A stretch of DNA of 64,000 bases from Streptomyces klenkii. GTDB lineage: Bacteria; Actinomycetota; Actinomycetes; Streptomycetales; Streptomycetaceae. This document shows, piece by piece, positions 42,279-53,710 of this stretch. Within the stretch, counting starts at the first letter, position 1. The number at the start of each line of letters is the position of its first letter. The notes beneath the pieces are model-generated. The model worked only from the letters and a program-made list of their open reading frames with translations. It was not told the DNA's origin and made no database searches. The position numbers were made by a program, and so were the translations under genes. Location of the stretch: contig NZ_RBAM01000014.1 of the NCBI RefSeq assembly GCF_003626645.1, positions 62,001-126,000 on the forward strand, in the 5' to 3' direction.

Positions 42279-43004
42279 TCAGGCTTTTTTCGCGAATTCC
42301 AGCAGGACCTTGTCGATGATCGTGACCGAGCACCCGCCCCAGAGGCGGAGTGTGCGAATGCTGGTGAGGGTTTCCCAATTGGGGGGCTTGACGGGCTTGG
42401 GTTGCTGGTCGACCTTGTCGGTGGGGATGTCGAAGCGGATGTAGAGGTCGCCCTTGAACGCGTACACCCGGTTCTTGTCCCAGCGAATGATCGCGTCGAT
42501 GCCGCTGCCGAAGCCGGCCGGTTCGAACCCTTCCCAGTGCCGGCCGATCTTCAGAGGGAAGCCGTCGTCGACTTTGTTGAGCTTCAGGTTGTACCGGAGG
42601 CACTGGTCGCCTTTGAAGAAGTAGACGTAGTCCGAGTTCCACAGCAGGGCGGCATCAATGTCGCGGTCGAAGCCCGGAGCCTTCGTGCCGGGCCAGCCAT
42701 CGGCGGTCTGTTTGGGGTAGCCCTCGTCGACAGTCAGGGTCGACAGCGTGCAGCGCACGTAGCTGCTGCCGGACATGAAGTAGATCTTGTCGGTCGACTC
42801 CAGGAAGATGGAAGGGATGCTCTTGCCGGACGACGCCGCTCGTGAGAGCCAGTCCAGTGCTTCCGCGGATCCCTTCCACGCCTTCGCGAAGGGGCGGCTG
42901 CCCACCGGCTTGTCGTCATTCTTGGAGCCCACGACGAACAGGGCCTTCTCCCCGTTGAGCTGCTCAACGACATAGCAGCAGTGCTTCAGGTCATATTCGG
43001 CCAT
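42279..43004 (-). CDS. Hemopexin-repeat protein
   Basis: The 241-residue protein has at least three hemopexin-type repeats, each with a FLESTDKIYFMSGSSYVR or YVYFFKGDQCLRYNL strand set and an aromatic KxxW end (PKQTADGWPG, LKIGRHWEGF). Hemopexin propellers bind proteins, metals or haem; bacterial ones are poorly understood. No signal peptide is seen. Start at ATG 43004 just after GGAGGGG; a start 31 codons earlier would add a CxxC-containing N-terminus. Codon use is less GC-biased than in neighbours. With the flanking inverted repeats this suggests acquisition. Confidence 0.8.
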   Translation of the reverse strand: MAEYDLKHCCYVVEQLNGEKALFVVGSKNDDKPVGSRPFAKAWKGSAEALDWLSRAASSGKSIPSIFLESTDKIYFMSGSSYVRCTLSTLTVDEGYPKQTADGWPGTKAPGFDRDIDAALLWNSDYVYFFKGDQCLRYNLKLNKVDDGFPLKIGRHWEGFEPAGFGSGIDAIIRWDKNRVYAFKGDLYIRFDIPTDKVDQQPKPVKPPNWETLTSIRTLRLWGGCSVTIIDKVLLEFAKKA

Positions 43005-43353
43005 CAGCCCCTCCATGGGCTTACTGTCGGCGTCGACCACGGACGGGCCGACCGTACGCAGCCCACAGCTAGCGCATGCCTCCGGTGTATCCGGCACGCC
43101 GCGCCATCCGAATCACCCGTACCGGTCAGGGCTGGCAGCCCGCTGCGGGGCGCACGAGGGCGACCGTCCACCCGTCCCGCATGCCAGTCGGACGGGCACC
43201 GGGATCGAGAAACCGGTGATCCGAATGAAACGCCCTAGCCCCTGCGGCGCGGCGCCGGTCAGGCATTGCTGGTGAAGCCGGGGACGTGAACGGCGGTCAA
43301 CCTTCAGTGGCAAGCGGTCAAGGTTCGCCGGCGCAGGACAACGGTGTTCCGCC
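43005..43353. other. Non-coding stretch with right inverted repeat
   Basis: About 350 bases upstream of the hemopexin gene. It should hold that gene's promoter and contains the right inverted repeat. I find no supported gene. Confidence 0.6.
43293..43328 (-). repeat. Right 36-base inverted repeat of hemopexin cassette
   Basis: Read on the minus strand it begins GCGAACCTTGACCGCTTGCC and matches the copy at 41958-41993 except at three positions. It ends 26 bases before the remnants of a regulator and an oxidoreductase. I found no target-site duplication outside the pair. Confidence 0.7.
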
Positions 43354-43536
43354 TCACTCATAGGCGACCGGCTCGGGGTCGGCGTCGAACGCGTCGAGCA
43401 CGTCCAGCACCGCGTCGCCGTTCGCCCTCGCCCACTCGGTCAGCGTGCGGATCGGTCCGATCAGCGTCGCCCCGAGCGGGGCGCGCTCGCACTCGACGCG
43501 GGGCAGGCGCCGCAGACATGGCGGTTCAGGCCCGGC
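43354..43536 (-). pseudogene. C-terminal remnant of an HxlR-family regulator
   Basis: Minus-strand translation gives LNRHVCGACPRVECERAPLG and then IGPIRTLTEWARANGDAVLD, ending in VAYE and TGA. This is the 'PPRVEYxLTxLG' wing and final helix of HxlR winged-helix regulators. The recognition helix and N-terminus are gone; upstream sequence is part of the next remnant. HxlR genes often lie divergently beside quinone or NADP oxidoreductase genes, as here. Confidence 0.6.
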
Positions 43537-44108
43537 GACGAGGTGTCCGTGCCGGTCGCCGGTCTGACGGCGTGGCAGGGCCTCGTCGGCCTCGGCCGCG
43601 TGAGCGAGGGCGACCGCGTCTGCTCCACGGCGGTGGTGGCGGGGTCGGCCAGGTCGCCATCCAGATCGCGAAGGCGCTCGGCGCGCACGTGATCGCGACC
43701 GCCGGCGGGAGCAAGCGGGGGTTCGTCGAGGGGTTCGGCGCCGACGAGGTAATCGACTACTCGGCCGTCGACTTCACCGAGGCGGTCCGCGACATCGACG
43801 TCGCGCTCGACACGATCGGCGGCAACACCGCCGAACGGTCCCTCGACGTGCTCCGCCCAGGCGGCCACCTGGTGACAGCGGCCGCCGAGGAGGATGCGGA
43901 GCTGGTTGCCCCGTTCGAAGCGGCCGGCATGCGCTTCAGCGGCATCGCGGTCGGCCCCGATCCGGTCGCCCTACGAGGCCTCGTCGCACTCGTCGAACAG
44001 GGCAGGCTCCGAGTCCATGTCCAGGAGACGTTCCCGTTCGAACGCGCCGCCGAAGCGCACCGGTTACTCGACGGCGGTCACCTCCAGGGCAAGCTCGCCC
44101 TCGTCTGA
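43515..44108 (+). pseudogene. Broken NADP-dependent (MDR/quinone-type) oxidoreductase
   Basis: The 3' part reads normally (LLHGGGGGVGQVAIQIAKAL, GADEVIDYSAVDFTEAVR, ending HLQGKLALV), the Rossmann and C-terminal half of a zinc-type or quinone-type dehydrogenase. The preceding segment is in another frame (FRPGDEVSVPVAGLTAWQG up to RVSEGDRV), so a frameshift lies near 43610-43620. About 60 residues normally found between GDEV and the AGLTAWQ helix are missing and no N-terminus exists. Deletion plus frameshift make it a pseudogene. Confidence 0.75.
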
Positions 44109-44163
44109 TTCCGTCGAAGGCTTAGCGGCCTTCGCGACGATCGGCCGGATCCGGAATGCGGAT

Positions 44164-44335
44164 TCAGGACCGCTCAAGGAGCTGCGCCGGCAGGGCGGTG
44201 TCGCGCAGATACCGCTCGTACGGGAAGCCGGCTTCGAGCAGGGTGTTGCGCAGCTCGCCGTAGAGCGGTTTCCCGTTGCCGTGGAAGGCCTTGCGGCCGG
44301 CGTCGGTGACGCCGACCAAGCCGTCGCCGCGCTCG
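44164..44335 (-). pseudogene. Unidentified gene fragment
   Basis: The minus strand encodes GDGLVGVTDAGRKAFHGNGK followed by LYGELRNTLLEAGFPYERYL and a stop. The sequence looks like the C-terminus of a real protein, but similarity ends where the DUF6790 fragment begins on the other strand. I do not recognise the family. Confidence 0.35.
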
Positions 44336-44337
44336 GC

Positions 44338-44715
44338 TGCGGGAGCCTGTGGCTGACGGTCGCGTTCGTCACCGTCCCGGACGTGATGGCCACCGCGATC
44401 GGCTTCAACCGGACCCCGTTCGAGTTCGAGATCGCTTTCGCCAACCTCGGGCTCGCCGTCATGGGCTTCCGCGCCGCCTCGCCCTCGGCCACGGCCCGCG
44501 AGCGCATCACCGTCGGCCTGGGCGCCGGCATGTTCCTCTGGGGCGCGGCGATCGGCCACGTCTACCAGTGGTTCGCCAACGGCGACCACGCTCCGGGCAA
44601 CACCGGTGGAGTCCTGGTCTGCGACCTGCTCTTCCCCGCAGTCATGATCATCCTCGCCCGTCGCTCGCGTCGCCTGCCCACCGCCGAGCAGCCTGCCGCC
44701 GCAGCCCTCGCCTGA
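44338..44715 (+). pseudogene. N-terminally truncated DUF6790 membrane protein
   Basis: The last 125 codons encode membrane helices with PFEFEIAFANLGLAVMGFRA and FLWGAAIGHVYQWFANGDHA then PGNTGGVLVCDLLFP, the DUF6790 pattern. The N-terminal helix and any start codon are replaced by unrelated sequence. It therefore looks like a remnant. Confidence 0.55.
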
Positions 44716-44791
44716 CGCCCTGCCGGGCACTCGCCGTGCTGGAGCACCCCGCGATGAGGGTTCACCATCCAGCTCCGGCTGTAAAGCGAGC

Positions 44792-44828
44792 TTGACAGCC
44801 GTCGAGAGGTGACAAGTAGGCTTTACAC
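44792..44828 (+). promoter_or_regulatory. Promoter of the xre gene
   Basis: TTGACA (44792-44797) and TAGGCT (44817-44822) are 19 bases apart. The -10 box ends 6 bases before the GTG start, which implies a leaderless transcript. This is one of the clearest sigma-70-type promoters in the window. Confidence 0.55.
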
Positions 44829-45041
44829 GTGCGAAACAGCGTCAGGAAACTGCGGTCGTCGCGAGGGCTCTCCCAGGGCCAGCTGGGCACAGCCCTCGGG
44901 GTCTCAAGACAAACGATCAATGCCATCGAGACCGAGCGGTACACGCCTTCCCTGCCGCTCGCCCTGTCCATGGCCAAGTTCTTCGAGGTCAGCGTTGAGG
45001 AGATGTTCCACGCCGATGAGAGCCCAGCAGATGACCAGTAA
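44829..45041 (+). CDS. Small XRE-family HTH regulator
   Basis: The 70-residue protein is a single Cro/CI-type HTH (VRKLRSSRGLSQGQLGTALG, VSRQTINAIETERYTPSLPL) with a short acidic tail, like the YozG/PlsR-type regulators that accompany a membrane protein. GTG start, likely leaderless. It overlaps the downstream membrane-protein gene. Confidence 0.92.
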   Translation: MRNSVRKLRSSRGLSQGQLGTALGVSRQTINAIETERYTPSLPLALSMAKFFEVSVEEMFHADESPADDQ

Positions 45042-45417
45042 CACAGCCAGGCGGTCCGTCCCCGGCTTCTTCCTCGCCCTCGGAGGCGCCTGCCTCGTGG
45101 CCTCGGCTTTCGGCGGGCGTCTCGCTCTCGGCCTGGTGACGTTCGGGATCCTGGCGGTCTGCAGTCTTGCCTTAGTGCTGCTGGGACGCCGGAGCGAGAC
45201 CTATCAGGGCCTCACCGAGAGGGAACCCGACGAGCGCTTCGCCCGGATATCAGGGCGAGCCTGGGCCGGCACGGGCGTGGTGCTTACGGTGGGGAATCTC
45301 TACGCCTTCATCGGTGACCTGGCATCCGGACGAAGCGGCGATCCGTACTTCTGGTTCGTGGCCACCGCCGCCATCACTTACATCGCGTTCGTCGCCTTCT
45401 GGTCTCGGCGTACCTAA
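45016..45417 (+). CDS. Small membrane protein paired with XRE regulator
   Basis: The 133-residue protein has about four hydrophobic helices (FFLALGGACLVASAFGG, ALGLVTFGILAVCSLALVLL, GTGVVLTVGNLYAFI, FWFVATAAITYIAFVAFW). Small XRE plus membrane protein pairs of this kind occur widely, and the membrane protein may modulate the regulator. The start may be the ATG at 45016 or at 45031; both overlap the xre gene. Function unknown. Confidence 0.82.
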   Translation: MRAQQMTSNTARRSVPGFFLALGGACLVASAFGGRLALGLVTFGILAVCSLALVLLGRRSETYQGLTEREPDERFARISGRAWAGTGVVLTVGNLYAFIGDLASGRSGDPYFWFVATAAITYIAFVAFWSRRT

Positions 45418-45532
45418 GACGCCGGCCATCGCCTCGAACCTGGTCACCGGAGGCCGGTGCCGGGCGGTGCCGGCGCCGATCGATGAGCGGAGGGGGCCGC
45501 GTCCTGGGACTCATCGAGCAGGAAGGGTGACC

Positions 45533-45551
45533 CGGGCGCTTCAGGCGCCCG
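45533..45551 (+). terminator. Hairpin after the XRE/membrane-protein operon
   Basis: CGGGCGC and GCGCCCG pair around TTCAG. It lies 115 bases after the stop of the membrane-protein gene and about 90 bases before phzF. An AT-rich TTTTGTTAATT nearby may hold the phzF promoter. Confidence 0.45.
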
Positions 45552-45642
45552 AAGCGGCGGGCTGCCAAAGAGGAGTTGGCGCGGGCCACATTTTGTTAAT
45601 TGGCCCTGGCCTGCCGGTTCTTCGGGACCGTAGCGTCCGGCC

Positions 45643-46458
45643 ATGCGTATTCGAATCGTCGACGCCTTCACCGACCGCCCCTTCGCCGGCAACCCGGCCG
45701 GGGTCGTCCTCTTCGACGGGGCCTTCCCCGAGGACGACCGGCTCCAGAAGATCGCCGCCGAGGTGAACCTCTCCGAGACGGCCTTCGCCCGCCCCCTCAC
45801 CGGCTCCCCGCAGGGCGCCGACTGGGCGCTGCGCTGGTTCACGCCCCTGACCGAGGTCGACATGTGCGGCCACGCCACGCTCGCCACGGCGCACGTCCTG
45901 CACTCCACGGGCACCGCGACCGGCACGGTCCGCTTCGCCGCGCGCTGCGGCATCCTCTCCGCGACGGCGCACGAGGACGGGTCGATCACCCTGGACTTCC
46001 CCACCGCACCGCTCACCCCCGCCGCTCTCCCCGACGGCGCGGCCGAAGCGCTGGGCACCGAAGTGCGCAGCGTCCAGGACACCGGCCCGCACATCGGCGA
46101 CCTGCTGGTCGAGCTGGCCGACGAGAAGACCGTACGGGCCCTGACCCCCGACGTCCGGGCCCTCGGCCGGCTCTCCCGCCGCGGCGTCATCGCCACCGCC
46201 CCGGCCGAGGACCCGTCCCGCGGCTACGACTACGTCTCGCGCTGCTTCTTCCCGAACGTCGGCATCGACGAGGACCCCGTCACGGGCAGCGCGCACACCG
46301 CGCTCGCCCCGTTCTGGTCCGGGCGGCTCGGCCGCGACGACCTGACCGGGCTCCAGGCGTCCGCCCGTACGGGGCTGGTGCGGACCGGGCTGCGCGCCGA
46401 CCGCACGCTGCTGACCGGCTCCGCCGTGACGGTCATCGACGGCGAGCTCCTGGCGTAG
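45643..46458 (+). CDS. PhzF-family isomerase-like protein
   Basis: The 271-residue two-lobed protein of the diaminopimelate-epimerase superfamily has FTDRPFAGNPAGVVLF, the catalytic glutamate in NLSETAF, DMCGHATLATAHVL and DEDPVTGSAHTALAPFW. PhzF itself isomerises a phenazine precursor, but most bacterial members are not in phenazine clusters, and no phenazine genes are present here. Role unknown. Confidence 0.93.
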   Translation: MRIRIVDAFTDRPFAGNPAGVVLFDGAFPEDDRLQKIAAEVNLSETAFARPLTGSPQGADWALRWFTPLTEVDMCGHATLATAHVLHSTGTATGTVRFAARCGILSATAHEDGSITLDFPTAPLTPAALPDGAAEALGTEVRSVQDTGPHIGDLLVELADEKTVRALTPDVRALGRLSRRGVIATAPAEDPSRGYDYVSRCFFPNVGIDEDPVTGSAHTALAPFWSGRLGRDDLTGLQASARTGLVRTGLRADRTLLTGSAVTVIDGELLA

Positions 46459-46493
46459 GCCGTGGCCGGCGGCCCGACGGCGCGGACGTGCCG

Positions 46494-47336
46494 TCAGGCC
46501 GTCGGCAGCCAGCCCACCTTGCCCGCGAGCAGCGCGTACCCCACGAACGCCACGGTGTCGATCAGCGCGTGCGCGGCCACCAGCGGCCCGACCCGCCCCC
46601 AGCGCCGGTAGAGCAGGACGAAGACCGCGCCCATCACCATGTTCCCGAGGAACCCGCCGACGCCTTGGTACAGGTGGTACGAACCGCGCAGCACCGCACT
46701 CGCCGCGAGTGCCGCCGCCGGGGTCCACCCCAGCTGCCCCAGCCGGCGCAGCAGGTACCCGACGACCACGACCTCCTCCAGCACCGCGTTCTGCACCGCG
46801 GACGCCACGAGGACGGGGATCTTCCACCACACGTCGGGCAGCGACTCCGGCACCACGGTCAGGTTGAAGCCCGCTGCCCGTACGCCGAGGTAGAACAGCA
46901 GGCCCGTGCCGCCGATGGCCGCCGCCAGACCGGTGCCGCGCGTCAGGTCGAAGCCCGGGCGGTCCCGGTCGAGCCCGACCGCGCGCAGGCCCGGCGCGCC
47001 CTCGCGCAGCAGCAGGTGCGCCACCAGGAGGACCGGCACGAGCGCGGTTGCGATGCCGAAGACCTGCCAGGACAGGTCGAGCCAGGGGCGGCCGGGGGCG
47101 TGCGAGGCGTTGAGGTTGGCGGCCTGGTCCTTGAGCCCGCCCGGCCTGGTGAGCGCGCCGGTGAAGCTGATCAGCGACGAGACCGCGCTGGCCCCCAGGG
47201 ACAGCGCCAGGACGAGCAGCGTCTCGCTGCGCAGCGTGCGCCGCCCGACGACGGCCGCGCCGGGCGGCGGGCCGGGCGGCGGGCCGGGCCTGGTGCCCGG
47301 CACGATGCCGTCCTCACCCTGTGCGTTCTGCCCCAC
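46494..47336 (-). CDS. CPBP-family intramembrane glutamic protease
   Basis: The 280-residue protein has about seven hydrophobic segments. The catalytic signature appears as AVLEEVVVVGYLLRRLG (EExxxR), SYHLYQG and a later HALIDT, all needed for Rce1/CAAX-type proteases. The N-terminal 35 residues are proline/glycine-rich. GTG at 47336 is favoured because GGAAGGGGAGG lies just before it. Substrate unknown. Confidence 0.9.
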   Translation of the reverse strand: MGQNAQGEDGIVPGTRPGPPPGPPPGAAVVGRRTLRSETLLVLALSLGASAVSSLISFTGALTRPGGLKDQAANLNASHAPGRPWLDLSWQVFGIATALVPVLLVAHLLLREGAPGLRAVGLDRDRPGFDLTRGTGLAAAIGGTGLLFYLGVRAAGFNLTVVPESLPDVWWKIPVLVASAVQNAVLEEVVVVGYLLRRLGQLGWTPAAALAASAVLRGSYHLYQGVGGFLGNMVMGAVFVLLYRRWGRVGPLVAAHALIDTVAFVGYALLAGKVGWLPTA

Positions 47337-47499
47337 CCGTGCCTCCCCTTCCTCCCGCCCCACCAGCGGAGAGGCGCCGTGCCGGGCCGCCCGAGGCGGC
47401 GGCCGCCGTCACAGCTTGCCCGACGCGCCGGTGTGCGTGGGGCAGGGGGTACGGGTGAGGGGGACGTGTCCGCCGGCGGACCGTCACCGGGCGATGGGC

Positions 47500-49005
47500 T
47501 CAGTCCCCAAGACCCGCCGGCCACGTGTGCACCGGCGCCCCCGTCCGCATCAGCTCGCAGTAGCGCCTGGTGGTGGCGGCCAGCGCCTTGTGCCGGTCCA
47601 GGCCGCGCTCCAGGGCCCGGTGGTACGCGGCGGCCTGCCACGTGGCGCCGTTGGTACGGCTGCGGCAGCGGCCCTCGACGACGCCGAGGTAGCGGTCCCG
47701 GTCGGCGGGCTCCACGCCCCAGGCGTCCAGCCCGGCCGCGGCGAGCGGCAGCAGCTCCTCCTGGACGAGCCGGACGGCGGGCATCCGCTCCAGGGCGCCG
47801 GCGCGCCCGCCCGGCTTGGGCCAGCGCAGCCAGGCGTCGATGCCGTGCCGGCAGGCCGCGTCGAAGTTCTCGGCGGCGACGGCGAACGGCATCCTGCTCC
47901 ACACCGGCCGCGGCTCCTCGGCGAGCGCCCTGACCAGCCCGTAGTAGAAGGCGGTGTTGGCGATGACATCGGTGACGGTGGGGCCCGCGGGCAGCACGCG
48001 GTTCTCCACCCGTAAGTGGGGCACGCCGTCGGCGACCCCGTAGACGGGCCGGTTCCAGCGGTAGATCGTCCCGTTGTGCAGGGTCAGCTCGTGCAGCATC
48101 GGCACGCCGCCCTCGTCGAGCACGCGCACCGGGTCCTCGTCGTCGGAGATGGGCAGCACCGGCGGGAAGAAGCGCAGGTTCTCCTCGAACAGCTCGTACG
48201 CGGAATCGATCCAGCGCTCGCCGAACCACGTGCGCGGCCGCACCCCCTGGGCCGTGAGCTCGGGCTGGCGGGTGTCGGTGGACTGCACGAACAGCGGCGG
48301 GCGGGACTCGCGCCACAGCTCCCGGCCGAAGAGGAAGGGCGAATTGGCGCCCACGGCGATCTGCGCGGCCGCGACGGCCTGCGCGGCGTTCCACACGGCG
48401 GCGAACCGCCCCGGCGTCACCTGCAAATGCAACTGCACCGACGTGCAGGCGGCTTCGGGGGCGATCGACTCGGCGGTGCAGGTCAGCCGTTCGACGCCCT
48501 CGATGTCGATCGTGAAGTGCTCGCCCCGGGCGGCCACGACCTGCGCGTTCAGCATCGCGTAGCGCTCGTCGGCGGAGAGGTTCGCCGAGACCAGATGACG
48601 GTCCTCCAGGGTCGGCAGAATACCGATCATCACGACCCCGGAATCGACTTCCATGGCTTTGCGGTCGGCATAGTGGAGGGTGGTGCGCAACTCCTCGGCA
48701 AGCTGGTCGAGGACGCTTCCGGAGAGCCGGTGCGGAACAATATTCACTTCCAGGTTGAACCGGCCGAGTTCAGTCTGGAAATCACCGCTGGCGATACGCT
48801 CCAGCACTTCGGCGTTCACCATGCTCGGCATCCCGTCGGCCCCCGCGAGATTCAGCTCGATCTCCAGGCCCATGAGATTCCTGGGACGGTCGAAACGCTT
48901 CTCTTCCAGCAGTCTCGCCAGTGCTTCCAGGCACTGCCGGAGCTTTGCCCGGTGGCGCTGCCGGTCGGCGAGGCCGATGCCCCCGGCCACGACCTTGTCC
49001 CCCAT
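47500..49005 (-). CDS. Glutamate-cysteine ligase-like (GCS2) protein
   Basis: The 501-residue ATP-dependent ligase has MGLEIELNLAG near residue 45, FNLEVNIVPHRLSG, QLHLQVTPGRFAAVWNAAQA and NRPVYGVADGVPHLRVENRV, typical of the GCS2 family. Such enzymes join glutamate to cysteine or another amine. In actinomycetes one member feeds ergothioneine, but no egt genes are nearby, so the substrate is open. GGAGGG lies before ATG; upstream in-frame sequence is intergenic. Confidence 0.88.
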   Translation of the reverse strand: MGDKVVAGGIGLADRQRHRAKLRQCLEALARLLEEKRFDRPRNLMGLEIELNLAGADGMPSMVNAEVLERIASGDFQTELGRFNLEVNIVPHRLSGSVLDQLAEELRTTLHYADRKAMEVDSGVVMIGILPTLEDRHLVSANLSADERYAMLNAQVVAARGEHFTIDIEGVERLTCTAESIAPEAACTSVQLHLQVTPGRFAAVWNAAQAVAAAQIAVGANSPFLFGRELWRESRPPLFVQSTDTRQPELTAQGVRPRTWFGERWIDSAYELFEENLRFFPPVLPISDDEDPVRVLDEGGVPMLHELTLHNGTIYRWNRPVYGVADGVPHLRVENRVLPAGPTVTDVIANTAFYYGLVRALAEEPRPVWSRMPFAVAAENFDAACRHGIDAWLRWPKPGGRAGALERMPAVRLVQEELLPLAAAGLDAWGVEPADRDRYLGVVEGRCRSRTNGATWQAAAYHRALERGLDRHKALAATTRRYCELMRTGAPVHTWPAGLGD

Positions 49006-49510
49006 TGCAGGGTCCCTCCTCACATGGGTCGCCGCGGCGCCGGCGGCTCGCGTCACGGTCGATGATGCCCAGCCAATGTGATCGATAACGCCCCGCCGGG
49101 ACCGCATACCCGCTAGGCTCTCGGCAACGCATCCGGTGGCACATTCCGTGGGCATGAAGGGTCGCCCGGGCAATCCCTATAGCACCGGTGACGACGCTGG
49201 TGATAAACACCGACGAGATTCGGCCTACCCTGCCCGGGGAAGAATACGAGGTGGCGTGCCCGGCCATGGCACAGAATCACCGAAATCACCCCCTGACGGG
49301 GCCCTGATATCCCCTTGCCGGAAATACTGGCGACAGCTAGCCGAAACACCATGTGAACACGTGTCGTATAAACTTCGGGGACGAGGCGGAGAGTAGGCGC
49401 CCGGCCCCGGCTGCCGGTAAGGTCCCGGCCCCCCTCTGACCCCGCACGCCGACAGCGTCGTCCGCACCCTGCCCAGCACCACGTGTCTCCGAAGTGAGAG
49501 GCGACCCACC
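49006..49510. other. Divergent intergenic region, GCS2-like gene and 49511 gene
   Basis: About 500 bases between divergent genes. It is AT-richer around 49300-49380 than nearby coding DNA. I see no gene with codon bias or a ribosome site, and no confident promoter. Confidence 0.6.
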
Positions 49511-50098
49511 ATGCCGCTGCATGTCCCCCCGGCCCCTGCGCCCGCCCTGCGCAGTGTTCTGAGCGCCCTCGGCTCCCCCTCCGCCGTGCGCGAGGCCCGC
49601 ACCCCGTCGCTGAAGGCCGCGCAAGGGCCGCTGACCCCCGAACTCCCCCTGCCCGTACACGTGCTGGAGCAGGTCACGGGCCGCGGGGGCGCGCCGCGCA
49701 GCCGGCTCACCGGCTGGCGGTTCCTGATCCGCGGCGCGGAGCGGGTGGTGGCCGCGGGCGAGACGGTGCGGACCGCGGACGGCTGGAAGTTCGCGCACTT
49801 CTGCGAAGGCCCCTATCTCGCCTCGACGGAGCGCGCACTGCGGCAGGCGGAGGCGATGGCGACCCCGTACCAGCCCCGGCTGCTGTCCGTGCCCGAGCTC
49901 TACATGCTCACCCTCTGGCTGCACGGGGACGTCACCGCCGACGCCTCCTCCGGGCTGCCCGGCCCCGGCGACCTCCTGGTGCCGCTCGCTCCCGCCCCTC
50001 CCGGCATCGCCGCGCACCGCCCCCACCGGTTCGCCGATCTGCTGCCCGTCCTGACCCTCCGTCTGACGCCCGCGCCGCTGCTGAAGACGCCCGCCTGA
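49511..50098 (+). CDS. Conserved hypothetical protein
   Basis: The 195-residue soluble protein is rich in proline and leucine. The central segment (RLTGWRFLIRGAERVVAAGE, WKFAHFCEGPYLASTERAL) looks folded, the ends less so. No signal peptide or known domain. GAGAGG precedes ATG, and codon bias is normal for the genome. Function unknown. Confidence 0.7.
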   Translation: MPLHVPPAPAPALRSVLSALGSPSAVREARTPSLKAAQGPLTPELPLPVHVLEQVTGRGGAPRSRLTGWRFLIRGAERVVAAGETVRTADGWKFAHFCEGPYLASTERALRQAEAMATPYQPRLLSVPELYMLTLWLHGDVTADASSGLPGPGDLLVPLAPAPPGIAAHRPHRFADLLPVLTLRLTPAPLLKTPA

Positions 50099-50125
50099 CC
50101 GGGCTCCCGCCCCGCTCCGTCGTCC

Positions 50126-50157
50126 GTGCGCCCCGAGGCCCCTGCCACGGGGCGCAC
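50126..50157 (+). terminator. Hairpin after the 49511 gene
   Basis: GTGCGCCCC and GGGGCGCAC pair exactly around a 14-base loop, 27 bases past the stop codon. The adjoining GCACACGTGTGC (50154-50165) is a perfect palindrome. Confidence 0.55.
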
Positions 50158-50408
50158 ACGTGTGCTCATCCTCCTGGGCTAGCCCGTACCGGCCACGTAC
50201 AACCATCCGTCCGGGCAGTCGTGTTGGGAGCAACCGCCCGCATGGGTGACGCGTCTCCAACGAGTGAGGAGCGCTGCCGGGAAATCCCTGCGGAATCTCG
50301 CCCGTGGGGCAACACTGGTATCGACCAACCGATTCGCCAACGGGGGGCGGCATGAACACCGAATCGAGCCGCACGACAGCCACCACATCACAGCGAAAGA
50401 ACCTTCCC
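50158..50408. promoter_or_regulatory. Upstream region of the DUF5999 gene
   Basis: No gene is supported. It should contain the DUF5999 promoter. An in-frame ATG at 50352 after GGGGGGCGG could give a protein 19 residues longer. Confidence 0.4.
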
Positions 50409-50615
50409 ATGTGCCAGCACCAGCCCACGTGCCCCTCAGCCGACTCCACCGACCGGGAAGCCGCGCACCTCGTGGCGCACCACCCGGAGCAGGGCTGGAG
50501 CCTGCTGTGCAACGGCGTCCTGCACTTCGAGGACACCGGTGAGCTGCTGCCGGACGGCCGCGTCATCGCGCCGCACCGGCCGCTGGATCCGGGAAATGTG
50601 GTGACGGCCGCCTGA
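50409..50615 (+). CDS. DUF5999 small protein
   Basis: The 68-residue protein begins MCQHQPTCPSADSTDREAAH and ends in LLPDGRVIAPHRPL, the DUF5999 family found across streptomycetes. Two or three cysteines and histidines near the N-terminus could bind metal. Function unknown. The start is set by the family N-terminus; the ribosome site is weak. Confidence 0.85.
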   Translation: MCQHQPTCPSADSTDREAAHLVAHHPEQGWSLLCNGVLHFEDTGELLPDGRVIAPHRPLDPGNVVTAA

Positions 50616-50692
50616 GCTCGCACCACCGCACCAGCACCGAAGGCACCGCACGCACGACACGCACCGCACGTACGGCACCGCAAGCACGCAGA

Positions 50693-50726
50693 GGGGCCGG
50701 CCCGGCGAAATCGCCGGACCGGCCCC
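50693..50726. terminator. Strong hairpin between convergent DUF5999 and gcvP genes
   Basis: GGGGCCGG..CGGCGA pairs with TCGCCGG..CCGGCCCC, with one small internal mismatch and a 2-base loop. It lies between two converging stop codons and likely serves both. Confidence 0.75.
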
Positions 50727-50764
50727 TTCCAGGACCAGGCCCCTAGCGAGGCCCGTCGCCCTGA

Positions 50765-53650
<2,886 letters not shown>

Positions 53651-53710
53651 CTGCGGAGGCCTCCTGGTCGTTGCGACCTGCGAGGGGTACCACGGCGTGG
53701 GTACCCGGAC

